From: a virus
DNA: 56,809 nucleotides
Virus record (IMG/VR): IMGVR_UViG_3300046170_000220
Location: 1 to 56,809 of that record
Strand: one strand, 5' to 3'
The position numbers and the translations under genes were made by a program. Of this stretch, positions 31,440 through 40,455 are shown one piece after another. The notes under the pieces were generated by a model. The model worked only from the letters and a program-made list of their open reading frames with translations. It was not told where the DNA came from and searched no databases. How positions within the stretch are numbered: the stretch's first letter is position 1; each line of letters starts with the position of its first letter.

Positions 31440-33890
31440 ATGGCTGTAGAAAAGCAAATGACCCCAATGGAAATTGAGGGTATTGAAGAAGAGCAATCCG
31501 ATATCGATATTGAGATTGTAAACCCAGATGCTGTTTCAATTGAAACAGAAGAAGGGGGGATGGTTATTGATTTCACCGGGGAGGCAGCAGAAGATATATT
31601 GGGGCCGGAACATGATGGGAATATTGCTGAGTTTTTGGAAGACGCCGAACTACAATCCTTGGCGTCCGAGTTGGTTTCAGATTTTAATTCGGACCGTCAG
31701 AGCCGGAAAGACTGGGCGAGATCATATGTCAAAGGACTAGACCTTCTTGGTATGAAGATCGAAGAACGTCAGCAGCCTTGGGCTGGCGCATGCGGTGTGT
31801 TCCACCCAGTTCTCACAGAATCAGTTGTCCGCTTTCAGGCACAGGCTATGGGAGAGATATTCCCAGCCTCTGGACCAGCTCGCACTAAAATCATGGGCAA
31901 GATGACCCCTGAAAAGTTTGAGCAGTCACAGCGCGTTGAGAATGAGATGAATTATCTCCTGACTGAGGAGATGACGGAATACCGTGATGAGACAGAGCAG
32001 ATGCTGTTTAAGCTGCCGCTTGCAGGTTCAGCCTTTAAAAAGGTTTACTATGATCCATTGATGGAGCGCCCATGTGCAATGTTCGTTCCAGCAGAAGACT
32101 TTGTTGTTTCATATGGTGCTTCCGATCTTATGACATGCCCTCGCTACACGCATGTCATGAAGAAAACGCCTAATGAAATCGTTGAGCTAATGGTTAATGG
32201 TTTCTATCGTGACATTGACCTTCCAGATCCTGAGCCTGACTACTCTGATATTCAGGAAAAATATGACGAGCTTGATGGTGACGAGGCGATCATTGAGGAC
32301 GATGATCGTTACACCCTTCTGGAGATGCATGTAGATGTTGACCTTCCAGAGCCGTTTGATGACCCAGACGGAATCGCTCGCCCATATGTTATCACCATCG
32401 ATAAGTCATCAAGAGAAATTCTCGCCATCAGGAGGAACTGGTATGAGGACGATCAAAAGAAAAAGAAACGCCAGCACTTTGTTCACTACCGCTATCTACC
32501 GGGTCTTGGCTTTTATGGGACGGGCCTTATCCACCTTATCGGTGGGTTGGCTAAATCCGCAACATCAATCCTGCGCCAGTTGGTGGATGCGGGTACGCTG
32601 TCTAACCTACCCGCTGGTCTTAAAGCTCGGGGTCTTCGCATCAAGGGTGATGATTCGCCTCTCATGCCGGGTGAGTTCCGTGACGTTGACGTACCGGGTG
32701 GTGCAATACGCGACAGCATTACTTTCATTCCTTACAAAGAACCGTCCTCAGTCTTGTACCAACTGCTCGGCAACATTGTCGAAGAGGGCCGGAGAATAGG
32801 TTCTGTTGCTGATATCCAAATCGGGGACATGAATAACCAAGCGCCAGTAGGTACAACACTTGCCTTACTTGAGCGTAGCATGAAAGTAATGTCTGGTGTT
32901 CAGGCTAGACTGCATGCGGCTATGAAGAATGAGCTGCGTATTCTAGCGAAGATCATTCATGACTACATGCCTGAAGAATATGCTTATGAGATGGATGGAG
33001 ACTTTGACCGTAAAGAAGATTTTGATGGTCGTATTGATGTCATCCCCGTTTCAGATCCTAATGCTTCAACCATGTCTCAGCGCGTTATGCAGTATCAGGC
33101 GGCGCTTCAGTTAGCGCAGCAGGCACCGCAGCTTTATGACATGGGCAAGCTCCATCGCCAAATGCTAGAGGTTCTTGGCATTCAGGATGCGGCGGATATT
33201 GTTAAGCTTCCAGATGAAATCAAGCCAGCAGATCCTGTAACAGAAAACATGTCGATCCTAAAACAAGAGCCAATCAAAGCGTTCATGTATCAGGATCATG
33301 CGGCCCACATTGGCGTTCATATGTCAGCAATGCAAGATCCAAAGATGCAGGAACTTGTTGGTCAGTCACCTTTCGCCAGTGCAATTCAGAGCGCCTTCGC
33401 CTCTCATATTACTGAGCATGTGGCCATGCAGTACCGTGTTGAAATCCAGAAGATGCTTGGTGTGGAGCTTCCAGATCCAGAAGCGCCATTGCCAGAAGAC
33501 ATTGAGCTTCAGGTAAGCCGTATGGCAGCAGAAGCAGCGGCCAAGCTTCTCCAGAAGGATCAGGCAGAAGTGCAGCAAAAGAAGGCTCAAGAGCAGCAGC
33601 AAGATCCTCTAACTCAAATCCAGCAACGTGAACTTGCTATCAAAGAACAAGAGCTACAGCACAAGATCCAAATGGATATGGCCAAGCTTCAGATTGATGG
33701 TCAGGTTAAAATGGAAAACATTGAGATTCAAAAAGATCGTCTTGAGTCTGAAGAGAAGCGAGATGGTGCAAGACTTGGCGTTAAGATCGCTCAAGAGCTT
33801 GACAAAAACAAAGAGAAGGCAATATCAGAAGGAACTAAAATTGGACTTCAAATGGCAAGGGAGCTGACAAATGGCGGAGACAATTTATAA
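31440..33890 (+). CDS. Portal protein
   Basis: An 816-residue protein of P22-portal-like length and order. After an acidic start come VSDFNSDRQSRKDWARSYVK, QPWAGACGVFHPVLTESVV, then LPLAGSAFKKVYYD in the clip/stem half. A long C-terminal Gln/Glu-rich helical tail (about 700-816) could form the barrel or a scaffold contact. Portals form the dodecameric DNA gate and bind terminase and neck proteins. It is placed right after terL, as usual. A perfect CTGTTTCAATTGAAACAG palindrome occurs in its 5-prime coding part. Confidence 0.92.
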   Translation: MAVEKQMTPMEIEGIEEEQSDIDIEIVNPDAVSIETEEGGMVIDFTGEAAEDILGPEHDGNIAEFLEDAELQSLASELVSDFNSDRQSRKDWARSYVKGLDLLGMKIEERQQPWAGACGVFHPVLTESVVRFQAQAMGEIFPASGPARTKIMGKMTPEKFEQSQRVENEMNYLLTEEMTEYRDETEQMLFKLPLAGSAFKKVYYDPLMERPCAMFVPAEDFVVSYGASDLMTCPRYTHVMKKTPNEIVELMVNGFYRDIDLPDPEPDYSDIQEKYDELDGDEAIIEDDDRYTLLEMHVDVDLPEPFDDPDGIARPYVITIDKSSREILAIRRNWYEDDQKKKKRQHFVHYRYLPGLGFYGTGLIHLIGGLAKSATSILRQLVDAGTLSNLPAGLKARGLRIKGDDSPLMPGEFRDVDVPGGAIRDSITFIPYKEPSSVLYQLLGNIVEEGRRIGSVADIQIGDMNNQAPVGTTLALLERSMKVMSGVQARLHAAMKNELRILAKIIHDYMPEEYAYEMDGDFDRKEDFDGRIDVIPVSDPNASTMSQRVMQYQAALQLAQQAPQLYDMGKLHRQMLEVLGIQDAADIVKLPDEIKPADPVTENMSILKQEPIKAFMYQDHAAHIGVHMSAMQDPKMQELVGQSPFASAIQSAFASHITEHVAMQYRVEIQKMLGVELPDPEAPLPEDIELQVSRMAAEAAAKLLQKDQAEVQQKKAQEQQQDPLTQIQQRELAIKEQELQHKIQMDMAKLQIDGQVKMENIEIQKDRLESEEKRDGARLGVKIAQELDKNKEKAISEGTKIGLQMARELTNGGDNL

Positions 33891-34059
33891 ACCCCTGAAG
33901 GATAAACTCAGGGACTACATGAATAGCGCGGCAGATCATCTAGCATGTGGTGGCGCAACAAACTTTGATGAGTATCAAAGAATGGTGGGTAAGATAGAAG
34001 CTTTGGCCCTAGTGGAAAGAGACATCTTGGACATCGAAAAGCATTATGAGGAAGAATAG
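33871..34059 (+). CDS. Small protein after portal
   Basis: A 62-residue protein (AETIYKPLKDKLRDYMNSAA, YQRMVGKIEALALVERDILD) of all-helical character. It overlaps the portal end by 20 bases. Similar short helical genes follow the portal in many podoviruses; no function is known to me. Confidence 0.7.
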   Translation: MAETIYKPLKDKLRDYMNSAADHLACGGATNFDEYQRMVGKIEALALVERDILDIEKHYEEE

Positions 34060-34169
34060 CCCCCAAGGACTTCCGGGAGCGTCAACCCTAGTGTATATTG
34101 TAAACGTGGAGACTTACGGGTAGGACCCGCTAGGTAACTGTGAGCCTATAATCACTGCAAGGAAATCAG
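34060..34169 (+). other. Intergenic stretch with possible RNA structure
   Basis: No gene fits here. Short stems are possible: GGG/CCC within CGGGTAGGACCCG, and TAGG/CCTA around GGTAACTGTGAG. TATATT or TATTGT near 34097 could be a -10 box for the GroES-like gene. None of this is strong. Confidence 0.3.
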
Positions 34170-34538
34170 ATGTATTCTGCAAACAAAGAAGTCGGCCAAG
34201 AGGTCGCATCCAAAATACCAGAACCTTCTGGCTACAAACTCTTAATTAAACCATTGGAAGTTAAGGAAAAAACTGATTCAGGAATCTATATGCCTGACGC
34301 TCTAAAGAATGCAGAGCAAACAGCATCCCTGATTGGTTTTGTTGTAAAAGCTGGGCCTGACGCTTACGGCGATCAGGACAAGTTTCCCAACGGTCCTTAC
34401 TGCAAAGAGGGCGATTTTGTTATTTTTAGATCTTATTCCGGCACACGGTTCAAGGTTGAAAAGCAAGAATTTCGCTTGATTAACGATGACACCGTTGAAG
34501 CGGTTGTCTCTGATCCGAGAGGTTATGCAAGAGCATGA
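34170..34538 (+). CDS. GroES-like co-chaperonin
   Basis: A 122-residue protein with the Cpn10 fold pattern: PSGYKLLIKPLEVKEKTDSG then IYMPDALKNAE (mobile-loop position), GFVVKAGPDAYGD and CKEGDFVIFRSYSGTRFKV. Phage GroES homologues (such as T4 gp31) replace host GroES so that GroEL folds the capsid protein. Placement between the portal and scaffold supports help in head assembly. The mobile loop is short and Lys/Asp-rich compared with host GroES. AAGGAAA precedes the ATG. Confidence 0.85.
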   Translation: MYSANKEVGQEVASKIPEPSGYKLLIKPLEVKEKTDSGIYMPDALKNAEQTASLIGFVVKAGPDAYGDQDKFPNGPYCKEGDFVIFRSYSGTRFKVEKQEFRLINDDTVEAVVSDPRGYARA

Positions 34539-35461
34539 ATGAGCCAGAAGAAAAAATGGAAATAGATTTAGATACTTCAGAAGATCTTGAACTGGAGATT
34601 GTAGACGACACTCCAGAAGAGGATAAGGGAAAGGCGCGGAGACCAAAGGACGCCGACCCACAAATCCCTGAAGACGATGAGGTAGCAAACTACAGCGAAA
34701 ACGTACAGAAGCGCTTCAAGCAAATGAAGTGGGAGTACCATGAAGAGCGCCGCGCAAAGGAAGAGGCGGCTCGTCTTCGGGAAGAAGCTGTAAAATATGC
34801 CCAAAGCGTTTACGCAGAAAATCAAAAGCTACGGCAAACATTGTCTCAAGGAGAGGATGTGTTGCAAGACCAAGCCAAGCGCAGGGTCGATGCTGAGATA
34901 GAGCGGGCAAGATTTAATTATAAAACTGCTTATGAGTCAGGTGATCCAGATGAGATCGTAAAGGCTCAGGAATTATTAACTCAAGCTCAAGCTGAAAAAA
35001 TGAAGCTTGAAAGTTATGTTCCAATGCATCATTACGATCCGCAAAAGGAACAGGCCGCCTACATTCCGCCGCAGCAGCCGCAGCAACCAAAGGTTAAAAA
35101 ACCTGATGCAGCAGCACTGGATTGGCAAAATGAAAACCAGTGGTTTGGCAGTGATGATGAAATGACAGGTTACGCCTTGGGCTTGCATGAAAGCCTAGTT
35201 AAGAATGGCGTTAACCCTAACAGCCCAGATTATTATGACCGCATTGACGAATCAGTTCGCAAGCGGTTCCCAGACAAGTTTGACGGACAAGACATTGAGG
35301 TGGCACGGTCTCGTCAAACTGGTTCCGTGGTTGCCCCCGCAAAACGGAGTGCAAAAAAACCACGCAGAGTGCAGCTTACCTCAACGCAGGTCGCCCTCGC
35401 CAAGCGGCTTGGCCTGAGTCCAGAACAATATGCGGCGCAACTCTTGAAGGAGGCATCTTAA
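34535..35461 (+). CDS. Scaffolding protein
   Basis: A 308-residue protein with an acidic N-terminus (IDLDTSEDLELEIVDDTPEE), a long coiled coil (about 70-165, HEERRAKEEAARLREEAVKY), a Pro/Gln-rich linker and a basic helical C-terminus (RSAKKPRRVQLTSTQVALAK). This order is typical of phage scaffolds, whose basic tail binds the capsid protein. It begins four bases inside the GroES-like gene and abuts the next head gene. Confidence 0.8.
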   Translation: MNEPEEKMEIDLDTSEDLELEIVDDTPEEDKGKARRPKDADPQIPEDDEVANYSENVQKRFKQMKWEYHEERRAKEEAARLREEAVKYAQSVYAENQKLRQTLSQGEDVLQDQAKRRVDAEIERARFNYKTAYESGDPDEIVKAQELLTQAQAEKMKLESYVPMHHYDPQKEQAAYIPPQQPQQPKVKKPDAAALDWQNENQWFGSDDEMTGYALGLHESLVKNGVNPNSPDYYDRIDESVRKRFPDKFDGQDIEVARSRQTGSVVAPAKRSAKKPRRVQLTSTQVALAKRLGLSPEQYAAQLLKEAS

Positions 35462-35895
35462 TGTCTGATAGAACCCCACGCACAAATGACTCCCGTGAAA
35501 AAACGGAGCGTAAAAAATCTTGGCAAAGACCAACAATGTTGCCTGATCCCGAACCACGCGATGGTGTAAGTTACCGCTGGGTTCGCACATCTACTTTGGG
35601 TCAGAGCGATAACACCAATGTTTCGTCTAAATTTCGTGAGGGTTGGACGCCAGTCAAGGCAGATGACCATCCAGAATTACAAGTGTTGCCTGATATCGAT
35701 TCCCGATTTGAAGGTAATGTTGAGGTTGGAGGATTGCTACTTTGCGAGAACTCAACCGAATATGTCGAAAGTCGTAGAGACGCCCATAATGAGATGAACA
35801 AAACTCAAATGGACTCTGTTGATAACAACTATCTACGTCAATCCGATCCCCGGATGCCAGTTCTAAAACCAGAACGAAGCACCAAAATATCGTAG
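35461..35895 (+). CDS. Head-region hypothetical protein
   Basis: A 144-residue hydrophilic protein (DGVSYRWVRTSTLGQSDNTN, SSKFREGWTPVKADDHPELQ, GLLLCENSTEYVESRRDAHN). The same pattern is common just before the capsid genes in marine podoviruses. The function is unknown; a minor head or assembly role is inferred. Confidence 0.75.
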   Translation: MSDRTPRTNDSREKTERKKSWQRPTMLPDPEPRDGVSYRWVRTSTLGQSDNTNVSSKFREGWTPVKADDHPELQVLPDIDSRFEGNVEVGGLLLCENSTEYVESRRDAHNEMNKTQMDSVDNNYLRQSDPRMPVLKPERSTKIS

Positions 35896-35952
35896 TATGC
35901 ACCATTTGGCGCATACTGAAATAAAATCGAGTAGAATAGAAGGAGAGACAAA

Positions 35953-36555
35953 ATGTCTTCAGTAGCTGCTCCCTTCGGTCTGCGCCCGATTGGTCGTTTG
36001 GATAATGGTTCACAGGAAGTTTTCCGCCAGTATCCTATCGCTTCTGCCTACAACACAAATATTGCCATGGGTGATATTGTTCAGCTTGTAGACGGTGGCA
36101 CTGCAACGACCATCGAAAAGCAGTCCGCAACTGGTGACGACACCACAGCCATCGATATGGTTGGTGTTTTCATGGGTTGTAAATACACAGACCCAAATAC
36201 TGGGCAACTTACATTTAGCCAGCTTTGGCCTGCAAACCTTGTTGCGTCAGATGCAATGGCATATGTAGTTGATGACCCTAGCGTTCTTTTCGCCATTCAG
36301 GCAGATGGCGCACCAACCAACATTGGTGACATCTATGGAAAGAACTCAGTTCTCATTCAAACTGCGCCAAATACATCGCTGAAAATCAGCCGTGTGGCTT
36401 TGGACATCTCTGAGATCGGTACAGATCCTGAGAACCCAATCCGCATCATTGATTATCTCGGTGGCGATCAGGGCGATGAGAAGGGTACATCTTTCCCGAT
36501 TCTGGTGTGTAAGTTTAATTACCATCAGCACACATCAACAACTGGTTCAGCATAA
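35953..36555 (+). CDS. Capsid-associated structural protein
   Basis: A 200-residue beta-rich protein starting SSVAAPFGLRPIGRLDNGSQ, with YPIASAYNTNIAMGDIVQLV and MVGVFMGCKYTDPNTGQLTF. Proteins of this type sit immediately before the major capsid gene in many marine phages. It is probably a decoration or minor capsid protein. AAGGAGAG precedes the ATG, a strong site that suits high expression. Confidence 0.78.
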   Translation: MSSVAAPFGLRPIGRLDNGSQEVFRQYPIASAYNTNIAMGDIVQLVDGGTATTIEKQSATGDDTTAIDMVGVFMGCKYTDPNTGQLTFSQLWPANLVASDAMAYVVDDPSVLFAIQADGAPTNIGDIYGKNSVLIQTAPNTSLKISRVALDISEIGTDPENPIRIIDYLGGDQGDEKGTSFPILVCKFNYHQHTSTTGSA

Positions 36556-36567
36556 GGAGTGTAACTG

Positions 36568-37473
36568 ATGGCTATTTCACGCGCACAACTTCTGAAGGAA
36601 CTGTTGCCCGGTCTTAATGCGTTGTTCGGTCTTGAGTACCAAAAGTACGAAAACGAGCATGCAGAAATTTACGAAACTGAAACTTCAGAGCGTAGCTTTG
36701 AAGAGGAAGTGAAACTGTCAGGTTTTGGCGCTGCGCCAGTCAAGCCTGAAGGTTCAGCGATTTCTTACGACAATGCACAGGAATCCTTCACTGCTCGTTA
36801 CAACCACGAAACGGTTGCAATGGGTTTCTCAGTGACAGAAGAAGCCATGGAGGACAACCTCTATGACGCTCTATCTGCTCGCTACACAAAAGCTCTGGCT
36901 CGCGCCATGGCATACACCAAGCAGGTTAAAGCTGCGTCTTTGTTGAACACAGGTTTTACAACCTTCACCTCTGGTGATGGTGTTACTCTGTTTAACACAG
37001 CGCACCCAACTGTTGCTGGCGGTAACAACTCAAACCGCCCCGCAGTAGCAGTTGACCTGAACGAGACTTCATTGGAAGATGCGGTCATCAACATTGCAGC
37101 GTTCACTGACGAGCGTGGCCTGTTGATTGCAGCTCGCCCACGCAAGCTGATCGTTCCACCTGCATTGATGTTCGTTGCAACTCGCCTGTTACAGACAGAG
37201 CTGCGTGTCGGCACAGCCGATAACGATCTCAACGCCCTGCGTTCAAACGGTTCGATTCCAGAAGGCTATCGTGTCAATCACTACCTGACTGACAATGATG
37301 CGTTCTTCCTGACAACCGATGTTCCAAACGGCATGAAGCACTTTGTCCGTACTCCAATGTCAACATCTATGGATGGCGACTTCGATACAGGCAACGTCCG
37401 CTACAAAGCCCGTGAGCGTTACAGCTTCGGCGTTTCAGATCCTCTTGGGGTCTACGGTTCTCCGGGCGCTTAA
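36568..37473 (+). CDS. Major capsid protein
   Basis: A 301-residue protein of HK97-fold, Mu gpT-like style. It has a helical N-arm (QLLKELLPGLNALFGLEYQK), an E-loop region, ETVAMGFSVTEEAMEDNLYD, TLFNTAHPTVAGG, then RPRKLIVPPALMFVATRLLQ and a C-terminal FLTTDVPNG / YSFGVSDPLGVYGSPG. Codon use is strong and AAGGAGTG precedes the ATG. A clear terminator follows. It would form the icosahedral head with the preceding structural protein. Confidence 0.92.
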   Translation: MAISRAQLLKELLPGLNALFGLEYQKYENEHAEIYETETSERSFEEEVKLSGFGAAPVKPEGSAISYDNAQESFTARYNHETVAMGFSVTEEAMEDNLYDALSARYTKALARAMAYTKQVKAASLLNTGFTTFTSGDGVTLFNTAHPTVAGGNNSNRPAVAVDLNETSLEDAVINIAAFTDERGLLIAARPRKLIVPPALMFVATRLLQTELRVGTADNDLNALRSNGSIPEGYRVNHYLTDNDAFFLTTDVPNGMKHFVRTPMSTSMDGDFDTGNVRYKARERYSFGVSDPLGVYGSPGA

Positions 37474-37498
37474 TTGCTTTGAGACAGAACTTTTGACT

Positions 37499-37526
37499 GG
37501 GCGGCTTTCGGGCCGCCCTTTCTTTG
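37499..37526 (+). terminator. Rho-independent terminator after capsid gene
   Basis: GGGCGGC (37499-37505) pairs with GCCGCCC (37512-37518) around TTTCGG, followed by TTTCTTTGT. This is the clearest terminator of the late region and would keep capsid message abundant relative to tail genes. Confidence 0.88.
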
Positions 37527-37545
37527 TGTATAATGAATATGAACC

Positions 37546-37590
37546 TTGACAGTAAAGTTCACTTGAACTTTCTGACATTAGCCAAGACAA
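37546..37590 (+). promoter_or_regulatory. Candidate promoter with palindrome in the spacer
   Basis: A perfect TTGACA (37546-37551) is followed two bases later by AAAGTTCACTTGAACTTT (37554-37571), a strong member of the dispersed palindrome. The palindrome fills the usual -35/-10 spacer. A -10 box is not clear. Alternatively TATAAT at about 37530-37535 serves a promoter further upstream. Either way the palindrome could block or recruit polymerase for the tail genes. Confidence 0.55.
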
Positions 37591-37600
37591 GGAGTTCCTA

Positions 37601-37810
37601 ATGGCTTTATCTACTTTTTCAGGACCAGTCCGTTCAAACGCTGGATTCCAAATTCCCGTTGTAACCACTGCAAACCTCCCAGCTTTTGGCGATGTTGCTG
37701 TTGGTACTGTCTACATGGTCAGCGACAACGGCGCTGGCGACAACGAGTATTGCATTGTGATCAACACAGGCGCTGCATGGGTAACTGCCGTTGGTGCTGC
37801 TCTTACATAA
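37601..37810 (+). CDS. Small structural protein
   Basis: A 69-residue beta-rich protein (STFSGPVRSNAGFQIPVVTT, FGDVAVGTVYMVSDNGAGDN). The SGPVRSxNGF start recurs in marine phage head decoration or structural genes located after the capsid gene. AAGGAG precedes the ATG. Confidence 0.72.
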   Translation: MALSTFSGPVRSNAGFQIPVVTTANLPAFGDVAVGTVYMVSDNGAGDNEYCIVINTGAAWVTAVGAALT

Positions 37811-37822
37811 TAGGAGTACACA

Positions 37823-38101
37823 ATGTCCCAATCTGATGTATTTGCGGTAACTAAAGCAGCAGACGCTACAGTGTTTGCTAGCCGCGCCCGTGTGCGTCAG
37901 ATTCAAGTAAAGACAGCTACATCAGGATCCCCACAAATTGTTTTGAAAGATGGCGGCGCAAGCGGTACAGCACTGCTTGACCTTTCATTTGGCACAACCG
38001 ATACGTTCTCGGTTAACATTCCTGATAATGGGATTCTGTTTGGTACAGATGTTTACTTGGATTTGACAGACTGTTTAAGCGTGACAGTATTCCTGTCATA
38101 A
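37823..38101 (+). CDS. Small beta-rich structural protein
   Basis: A 92-residue protein (SQSDVFAVTKAADATVFASR, QIVLKDGGASGTALLDLSFG, LDLTDCLSVTVFLS) that looks like a beta sandwich. It lies between two structural genes, and AGGAG precedes the ATG. It could be a decoration protein; the family is not recognised. Confidence 0.7.
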   Translation: MSQSDVFAVTKAADATVFASRARVRQIQVKTATSGSPQIVLKDGGASGTALLDLSFGTTDTFSVNIPDNGILFGTDVYLDLTDCLSVTVFLS

Positions 38102-38113
38102 AGGAGTTATTGA

Positions 38114-38854
38114 ATGGCTCAGATTAGCTCTATATCTCGCGTAGGCACTACTGAGCCATTCGAGCTTCAAATTTCCCGTGGTCAAATATCTGGCCACTCT
38201 GTTATTAATATATTTGGTTTTGCCACAGCTATTGGGACATCGTTTACCACACCTTGGGAACTAGCCAATACAAATGCATTGCCTTTAATTAGTGCTGCGT
38301 CTCAATTAGATGTTGCAAGTAGTGATGCAGGAGACACAACTCAGATTGTTCAATTGCAAGGGCTTGATGCTGACTACAATTTAATTACAGAGAACGTCTC
38401 TTTAAACGGTACAACAACTGTTACGACATCAAGCAGCTTTAAAGCAATAAATGGATTTATAACTATTTCTGGGAATTGTGCTGGGAATGTTACTGCAAAA
38501 ATTAGTACAGTTGTTTACGCTCAAATAACCGCTGGAACTGGACGCAACCAAGCTGCAATTTACACAGTCCCGGCTGGACATTCATTTTATTTATCTAGGA
38601 TTGATGCATTTTCTGCAACAGCTACTGGCGCAAGCAAGTATGTTACATTCTTAAATAAAAACACATTTAGTGATGGCCGTGTATTTAATGTAGCTGAAAC
38701 AACATTTGCCCAGCGTATGGATATAATGCGGGTGCTACCATTTAAAGTATCGGAAAAAACAACCGTTGAGTTTCAGGCAAAGCTTAACAGCACTACAGGT
38801 GAAGTTGGTATTTTTGGGGAGGGGTTTTTGGTTAAAGAGGAAGGGCCGCTTTAA
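38114..38854 (+). CDS. Beta-rich structural protein
   Basis: A 246-residue protein: ISRVGTTEPFELQISRGQIS, TPWELANTNALPLISAASQL, GLDADYNLITENVSLNGTTT and YTVPAGHSFYLSRIDAFSA. This order is typical of a structural family widespread in marine phages after the capsid gene. It may be a head spike or decoration protein. AAGGAG precedes the ATG. Confidence 0.78.
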   Translation: MAQISSISRVGTTEPFELQISRGQISGHSVINIFGFATAIGTSFTTPWELANTNALPLISAASQLDVASSDAGDTTQIVQLQGLDADYNLITENVSLNGTTTVTTSSSFKAINGFITISGNCAGNVTAKISTVVYAQITAGTGRNQAAIYTVPAGHSFYLSRIDAFSATATGASKYVTFLNKNTFSDGRVFNVAETTFAQRMDIMRVLPFKVSEKTTVEFQAKLNSTTGEVGIFGEGFLVKEEGPL

Positions 38855-39204
38855 TGACTAGTAAGTATCCCGGCGTAAAGCGCATTACCGGAGGTGGCAT
38901 TGAGTATAGAGGGAAGAAGTTCGCGGGGTTTAATAAGCCGCGCAAGTCGGACCGCGCAGGCAAGAAGGGCATGGTCCTCGCCAAAGAAGGAGAGAAGATC
39001 AAGCTCATCCATTACGGCGATTCCTCAATGGGACACAACTACTCTCCAGCGGCAAGAAAGAGTTTCAAAGCAAGACACGCCAAGAATATCGCCAAAGGAA
39101 AAATGAGTGCTGCTTATTGGGCAGACAAGAAACTATGGGCTGGTCCGGGTGGATCCAAGAAGTCACCGCCCAAATCACAGAAGCATGTAAAGAAGGGAAA
39201 GTAA
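38854..39204 (+). CDS. DUF6321-type basic phage protein
   Basis: A 116-residue Lys-rich protein: YPGVKRITGGGIEYRGKKFA, KEGEKIKLIHYGDSSMGHNY, then RKSFKARHAKNIAKGKMSAA with YWADKKLW. The last stretch is the hallmark of DUF6321, frequent in marine phages. Its high charge suggests contact with DNA or an acidic partner inside the head. It abuts its neighbours with one-base overlap and one-base gap. Confidence 0.82.
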   Translation: MTSKYPGVKRITGGGIEYRGKKFAGFNKPRKSDRAGKKGMVLAKEGEKIKLIHYGDSSMGHNYSPAARKSFKARHAKNIAKGKMSAAYWADKKLWAGPGGSKKSPPKSQKHVKKGK

Positions 39205-39205
39205 A

Positions 39206-39880
39206 ATGGGCGCAGGTGGCGGATACCAACAGCCTATGGGCAAGGGCGGTGGATACCAGCAGCCGATGAGCTATGGGCAGCCTTACGGCGGCAAAGGTGG
39301 TCAGCGTTTCCCTCAGCAGGGGCCGACTGGCCCATACGTTACTGATGGTCAGTATAGGCCATCTATGCCTAATAGCGGTCAATCCCCTTATGGTCCATTT
39401 GGTGGCCCTCTGCCGGGTGGCATGAATTTTGGCAGACCGAGTGGCGGGATGTTTGAAGGCATCCGTGAGCGACCTGAATTTCAACCCGTGGCACAACCTG
39501 CGTTTCCTATGTTCCCAAGCGCGTATGACAGGGACCCAGCCAGCAATGCTAATATCGGTGTTCCTGCGTTTAGGGATATACCTGAATATAAAGCACTTCA
39601 GGATGCCAGACGCAGGCAAAGAGAGGAGATGCAGGGCTTAGAAAATGCCTTTAGGCAAACTGGTCAGTATCAGGATTATATGAGGGAACTCCCTCCAATG
39701 CGCGCCCAAAAAACTTCTTTTAATCAAGATCCGCGAGGAATGCCTTATTTTAATACTGTGGAGCTTGAGGGCTTTATGCCTCCGCGTAGAGGAGGTGATT
39801 TTGTTAAGAGGGCAAGGCCTCAGCCGATTGCAGACCCAGTAAAGGGTGGTATTCAACCAGCCCTTTTAACAAGGGGTTAG
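39206..39880 (+). CDS. Gly/Gln/Pro-rich low-complexity protein
   Basis: A 224-residue protein. The first 90 residues are GGGYQQPM and GGKGGQ repeats, followed by a helical middle (EYKALQDARRRQREEMQGLE) and a basic end. No known domain is visible. Together with the next gene it forms a pair of flexible, probably disordered proteins within the virion-gene cluster. Confidence 0.7.
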   Translation: MGAGGGYQQPMGKGGGYQQPMSYGQPYGGKGGQRFPQQGPTGPYVTDGQYRPSMPNSGQSPYGPFGGPLPGGMNFGRPSGGMFEGIRERPEFQPVAQPAFPMFPSAYDRDPASNANIGVPAFRDIPEYKALQDARRRQREEMQGLENAFRQTGQYQDYMRELPPMRAQKTSFNQDPRGMPYFNTVELEGFMPPRRGGDFVKRARPQPIADPVKGGIQPALLTRG

Positions 39881-39882
39881 TC

Positions 39883-40455
39883 ATGGGTATGGGTAGTGGA
39901 AACTTTGGCACCCTTATAGGTAATGTTGCTAACAAGGGCGGTGCTACTGGCGCTCCTGCTTATACTCCACTTCCATTTGGTGGTAAAGGCGCTCCAGCAA
40001 CATACGATAATTACAGGCCAAATTATTCATATGCGGCTGGCCCAAGCTATGGGAACACCCAGCTACCTTATAGCTCAGGGCCGTATGGGTCTAATTATAT
40101 CCCAACACCGGGCGGTGTATCATTTGGTCAAAAAGGCGGAACAATGAGTCCCGGATTTGCGCCACCATCTTATCGCCCAATGATGAGTACGCTTAAGTAT
40201 GGGCGCTACCCCGGATCTGGTGTTGGATATTATGACCCAACCCCGGAACCAAATTATAACCCAAGAGAACCAGTTTACTCTAACCCAAATCCAGTAATGC
40301 CAAATCCAGTAATGCCGAGTCCGGTAATGCCGAGTCCTTCGGTTAAAGGTGGGTCTGACATTCCGTATGTTGGTATTCCGACACCGCAGACTCCAAAAAT
40401 TTACTCGCCATACGAGCCATATCCGGGTTTCATACCCCATGAAAGTGACAACTAA
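39883..40455 (+). CDS. Pro/Gly/Tyr-rich repeat protein
   Basis: A 190-residue disordered protein rich in Pro, Gly, Tyr and Ser. A short tandem repeat NPVMPNPVMPSPVMPSP lies near residues 140-157. No known domain. Its composition recalls the neighbouring 224-residue protein. A structural linker or phase-separating role can only be guessed. Confidence 0.68.
   Translation: MGMGSGNFGTLIGNVANKGGATGAPAYTPLPFGGKGAPATYDNYRPNYSYAAGPSYGNTQLPYSSGPYGSNYIPTPGGVSFGQKGGTMSPGFAPPSYRPMMSTLKYGRYPGSGVGYYDPTPEPNYNPREPVYSNPNPVMPNPVMPSPVMPSPSVKGGSDIPYVGIPTPQTPKIYSPYEPYPGFIPHESDN

Noticed and set aside
31531-31548. Perfect 18-bp palindrome CTGTTTCAATTGAAACAG in the portal gene
   Set aside because: It is inside coding sequence, occurs once, and differs from the dispersed family at the key AGTTC/GAACT positions. 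It is kept only as a curiosity.
34060-34169. A tRNA or structured RNA before the GroES-like gene
   Set aside because: No cloverleaf, T-loop or acceptor stem can be drawn; only short stems exist.
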